Shown piece by piece: positions 61,924 through 64,000 of a stretch of DNA of 64,000 nt. Made by a program: the position numbers and the translations under genes. The DNA lies in contig CAZBZU010000004.1 in assembly GCA_964496495.1 (NCBI GenBank), positions 74,839-138,838 of the forward strand. The letters run 5' to 3'. This DNA comes from JASBRS01 sp964496495. Lineage in GTDB: Bacteria > Deinococcota > Deinococci > Deinococcales > Trueperaceae. The notes beneath the pieces are model-generated. The model did no database searches and was not told the origin of the DNA. It worked only from the letters and a program-made list of their open reading frames with translations. The stretch's first letter is position 1. Each line of letters opens with the position of its first letter.

Positions 61924-62682
61924 ATGCGCTACCTGGTGCTGAGTGACGTGCACGCCAACGCTCAAGCTCTCGAGGCGGTGCTGCGCCACGCCGACTTCCG
62001 CGGGTACGACGCCGTGCTGTTCCTGGGCGACGCGGTCGGGTACTACCCCGATGCGGAGCGGGTGGTGTCGCTACTGCGCTCGCTGCAGCCGACGGTGGCG
62101 ATCCTGGGGAATCACGACGCGGCGCTCCTGGGACTCGCCGGCGGCAGGGCCGGCGACCACCGTGAGGAGGGGCTGGTCACCGAGGTGCTGGCCAAGCAGC
62201 TGCCGGAGCTCAGCGACGACAGCCTGCAGTTCCTCGAGAACCTGAAGGAGCACGTGGTGGGGGACGGCTGGGAGGCGGCGCACGGTGCGCTGCGCTCCCC
62301 CTGGGAGTACCTCGCCACCATCGGCAGCGCCCAGGCGAACCTGCCCAGCCTGCAGCAGCAGCTGTGCCTGGTGGGCCACACCCACGTGCCCAAGATCTTC
62401 GCCGCGGTCGAGGGGCCCTCGGACGTCATGTGGCGCACCGTGCAGTTCCGGCACGAGCGCGCCCTCTACCGCATCCCTCCCAAGGCGCGCGTGTTCGCCA
62501 ACCCCGGCTCGGTGGGCCAGCCCCGCGACAGCATCCCGCTGGCAGCCTACGCACTGTTCGACGACACCGCGCACACGCTCGAGATGTTCCGCGTCGAGTT
62601 CGATGTGGCTGCGGTGCAGCAGGCGGTGCGCGCCGCCGGCTACCCCGAGGTGCTGGCGTCGCGGCTCGCCGTCGGCCGGTGA
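61924..62682 (+). CDS. Calcineurin-like metallophosphoesterase
   Basis: This is a 252-residue phosphodiesterase-fold protein with the metal-binding motifs in order: LSDVHANAQAL (DxH), VLFLGDAVGYYPDAERVV (GDxx), ILGNHDAALLG (GNHD) and VGHTHVPKIF (GHTH). This is the short MJ0936/YfcE-like group of unknown natural substrate (phosphodiester or nucleotide). The C-terminal RVFANPGSVGQPRDSIPLAAYALFD is typical. The stop overlaps the holB start (GTGA), so both genes are translated together. Confidence 0.93.
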   Translation: MRYLVLSDVHANAQALEAVLRHADFRGYDAVLFLGDAVGYYPDAERVVSLLRSLQPTVAILGNHDAALLGLAGGRAGDHREEGLVTEVLAKQLPELSDDSLQFLENLKEHVVGDGWEAAHGALRSPWEYLATIGSAQANLPSLQQQLCLVGHTHVPKIFAAVEGPSDVMWRTVQFRHERALYRIPPKARVFANPGSVGQPRDSIPLAAYALFDDTAHTLEMFRVEFDVAAVQQAVRAAGYPEVLASRLAVGR

Positions 62683-63632
62683 GTCTCGCTCCAGAGATCG
62701 TCGGTCACGAGGCCGTACGGGTCGAGCTGAGGCGCCTGTTCGACTCGGACGGCCCTCACACGCTCCTGCTGGCCGGGCCCGAGGGGGTCGGCCGGCGCCC
62801 GGTCGCACGCTGGCTGGCGGCGCTGCTCAACTGCCAGGCGGAGCCGCCGTCTCGACCCTGCGGGCGCTGCTCGAGCTGCCGCGCGCTGGGCGCCGGCGAG
62901 CATCCCGACCTGCGCGAGGTGGCCCCCGGCCGTACCACCCGCTCCGGCCGCAGCCGCCGGCGGCGCGAGATCACCATCGACCAGCTCGTCAACAGAGCGC
63001 AGGGCGACCCCGATCCGCTGGGACCCTGGCTCGAGCGCCGGCCGCGCTTCCGGCGGCGCGTCGCCATCCTCGACCACGCCGAGAGCCTCACGCCCGCCGC
63101 GGCCAATGCCTTCCTCAAGATGCTGGAGGAGCCGCCCGCCTGGGCGCTGGTGGTCCTCATCGCCAGCGGCCCCGAGGCGCTGCTGCCGACGGTCGCCTCC
63201 CGCTGCGCCTGCGTGCGCCTGGGGGCGGTGGACGTGGACAGCTACCGCGATCTCGGGCCACACCCGGCGTTGCGGCTGGGGCTACCCGGGCCGCTCGAGC
63301 GGGCGCGCTCCGACCTCGAGGGGTTCAGCGAGGCGCGCGACGCGGTGGCGGGCCTGGTGGCGGCCCTGAACGGCGACCTGATCGACGCTCTGGAGGCCGC
63401 CGAGAGGGTGGCCAAGCTTGCCGAGGCCGCCGACGATGGCGCCGCTGACGACGACGGCGCCATCTCGCCGCTGACCCTGCTGCGGGAGACGCTGCGCGCC
63501 TGGCCTGCGCCGCGCTACGCCGCCGCAGTCGACGCGGTGGAGCGCTGCGAGGCGGCGCTGGCCGCCTACGCCAGCGCGCAGCTCGCCTTCACCACGCTGG
63601 TGCTCGACCTCCGCAGGCTCGCTCCCGGTTGA
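62679..63632 (+). CDS. holB: DNA polymerase III delta-prime subunit
   Basis: Delta-prime is a clamp-loader subunit with an AAA+ fold. The 317-residue protein has IVGHEAVRVELRRLF, a degenerate P-loop GPEGVGRRP that lacks the Lys of Walker A (common in delta-prime, which does not need to bind ATP), and a zinc site CQAEPPSRPCGRCSSC. It also has the segment RVAILDHAESLTPAAANAFLKMLEEPP and the SRC motif in VASRCACVRLG. It overlaps the metallophosphoesterase gene by 4 nt. The RicT/PSP1 gene is convergent beside it; holB and RicT genes are neighbours in Bacillus too. Confidence 0.9.
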   Translation: MSLAPEIVGHEAVRVELRRLFDSDGPHTLLLAGPEGVGRRPVARWLAALLNCQAEPPSRPCGRCSSCRALGAGEHPDLREVAPGRTTRSGRSRRRREITIDQLVNRAQGDPDPLGPWLERRPRFRRRVAILDHAESLTPAAANAFLKMLEEPPAWALVVLIASGPEALLPTVASRCACVRLGAVDVDSYRDLGPHPALRLGLPGPLERARSDLEGFSEARDAVAGLVAALNGDLIDALEAAERVAKLAEAADDGAADDDGAISPLTLLRETLRAWPAPRYAAAVDAVERCEAALAAYASAQLAFTTLVLDLRRLAPG

Positions 63633-63646
63633 GCCGGGCGGCGCCA

Positions 63647-64000
63647 TCAGTTGCGGACGCGCTGCACCTCGCCGGCCGGGTACTCCTCGACCGAACCCTC
63701 GTCGGTGCGAAGGTCCACCGTTCCCTTGAGCGGATTGAGCTTCACGATCCGGCCGCACGTCCCGCTCTCCTCGTGGCAGGCGCGCCCGCCCTTCTTCGGC
63801 ATGCCCTTGAGGAGCTCCTTGTAGAGGTCGTGCTCGTACTGCAGGCAGCACATCAGCCGGCCGCAAGGCCCGCTGATCTTCTCGGGGTTCAAGGGCAGCT
63901 GCTGGTCGCGCGCCATGCGGATGCTCACCGCGCTGAAGCTCTGCAGCCAGGTCGAGCTGCACGAGGCGTCGCCGCACGCCCCCAGCGTGCCCAGCATGCG
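63647..64000 (-). CDS. PSP1/RicT family protein, C-terminal part (cut by window edge)
   Basis: The last 118 codons of a RicT/YaaT-like protein; the start lies beyond position 64000. The visible part has the family's cysteine motifs: LGACGDASCSSTWLQSFSAVSIRMARDQ, GPCGRLMCCLQYEHDLYKELL and CHEESGTCGRIVKLN. It ends VEEYPAGEVQRVRN. In Bacillus, RicT is part of the RicAFT complex, which holds [4Fe-4S] clusters and affects RNA processing. The protein here probably binds metal through these cysteines. Confidence 0.88.
   Translation of the reverse strand, partial: RMLGTLGACGDASCSSTWLQSFSAVSIRMARDQQLPLNPEKISGPCGRLMCCLQYEHDLYKELLKGMPKKGGRACHEESGTCGRIVKLNPLKGTVDLRTDEGSVEEYPAGEVQRVRN

Noticed and set aside
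62679..63632. Broken P-loop in delta-prime
   Set aside because: Loss of Walker A lysine is common in this subunit and not a sign of decay.

Overview
The window is GC-rich, densely coded bacterial chromosome, most likely from a member of the Deinococcota (Deinococcus-Thermus). This is inferred from content. EF-P carries the Arg32 loop and C-terminal tail I associate with Thermus EF-P. Several small proteins resemble families I associate with Deinococcus/Thermus (DUF1999-, DUF3809- and DUF3248-like; recalled, not searched). Many genes have a TANNNT -10 box 5-8 nt before the start codon, the leaderless arrangement described in Deinococcus. Two runs of exactly 100 N, each inside a tandem repeat, show that this is a scaffolded assembly. 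No rRNA, tRNA, CRISPR array or transposase was seen.

Layout. 1-4.2 kb (minus): housekeeping operon efp-accB-accC-asp23-nusB-folD. 4.2-5.8 kb: an unassigned Rossmann-like protein and a GNAT. 6.0-18.3 kb (plus): the most interesting block. It holds a serine-palmitoyltransferase-like enzyme, a large GNAT-fold acyltransferase, a CPBP membrane protein, an NAD-dependent SDR, an MGDG/MurG-type glycosyltransferase and a UPF0104-type membrane protein, then a MacB/FtsX-type ABC transporter and an MMPL/RND exporter. Together these look like a pathway that makes, glycosylates and exports a sphingoid lipid. 18.3-25.6 kb (minus): a LEA_2 lipoprotein, an oligopeptide ABC transporter with fused ATPases, and a DUF1684 protein. 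25.7-29.6 kb: enoyl-CoA hydratase, D-Ala-D-Ala ligase (with an upstream micro-ORF and a perfect palindrome), HNH endonuclease, YvlD-like membrane protein, GNAT. 29.8-34.4 kb: complete livJHMGF amino-acid transporter. 34.4-38 kb: rsmD and secA.

38-41.2 kb: a PaiB-like flavoprotein, an MFS transporter and a GNAT, bounded on both sides by tandem repeats with assembly gaps. 41.2-49 kb: pyrF, two secreted proteins of unknown function, an asp23-fakA pair, and the PAP2-truA-GNAT-HMA-DUF503 cluster. 49-52.6 kb: hemL-mnmE and two small proteins of unknown function. 53-64 kb: HtrA protease, patatin phospholipase, HD hydrolase, 6-phosphogluconolactonase, alpha-glucan phosphorylase, a predicted envelope barrel protein, a PEGA protein, metallophosphoesterase, DNA polymerase III delta-prime, and the C-terminal part of a RicT/PSP1 protein cut by the window edge.

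Much of the window concerns envelope and lipid biology: acetyl-CoA carboxylase, fatty-acid kinase, the sphingolipid-like block, SecA, HtrA, patatin and PAP2. Most operons show 1-, 4- or 8-nt start/stop overlaps. Promoters are dominated by an extended -10 (TGCTANNNT) without an obvious -35.
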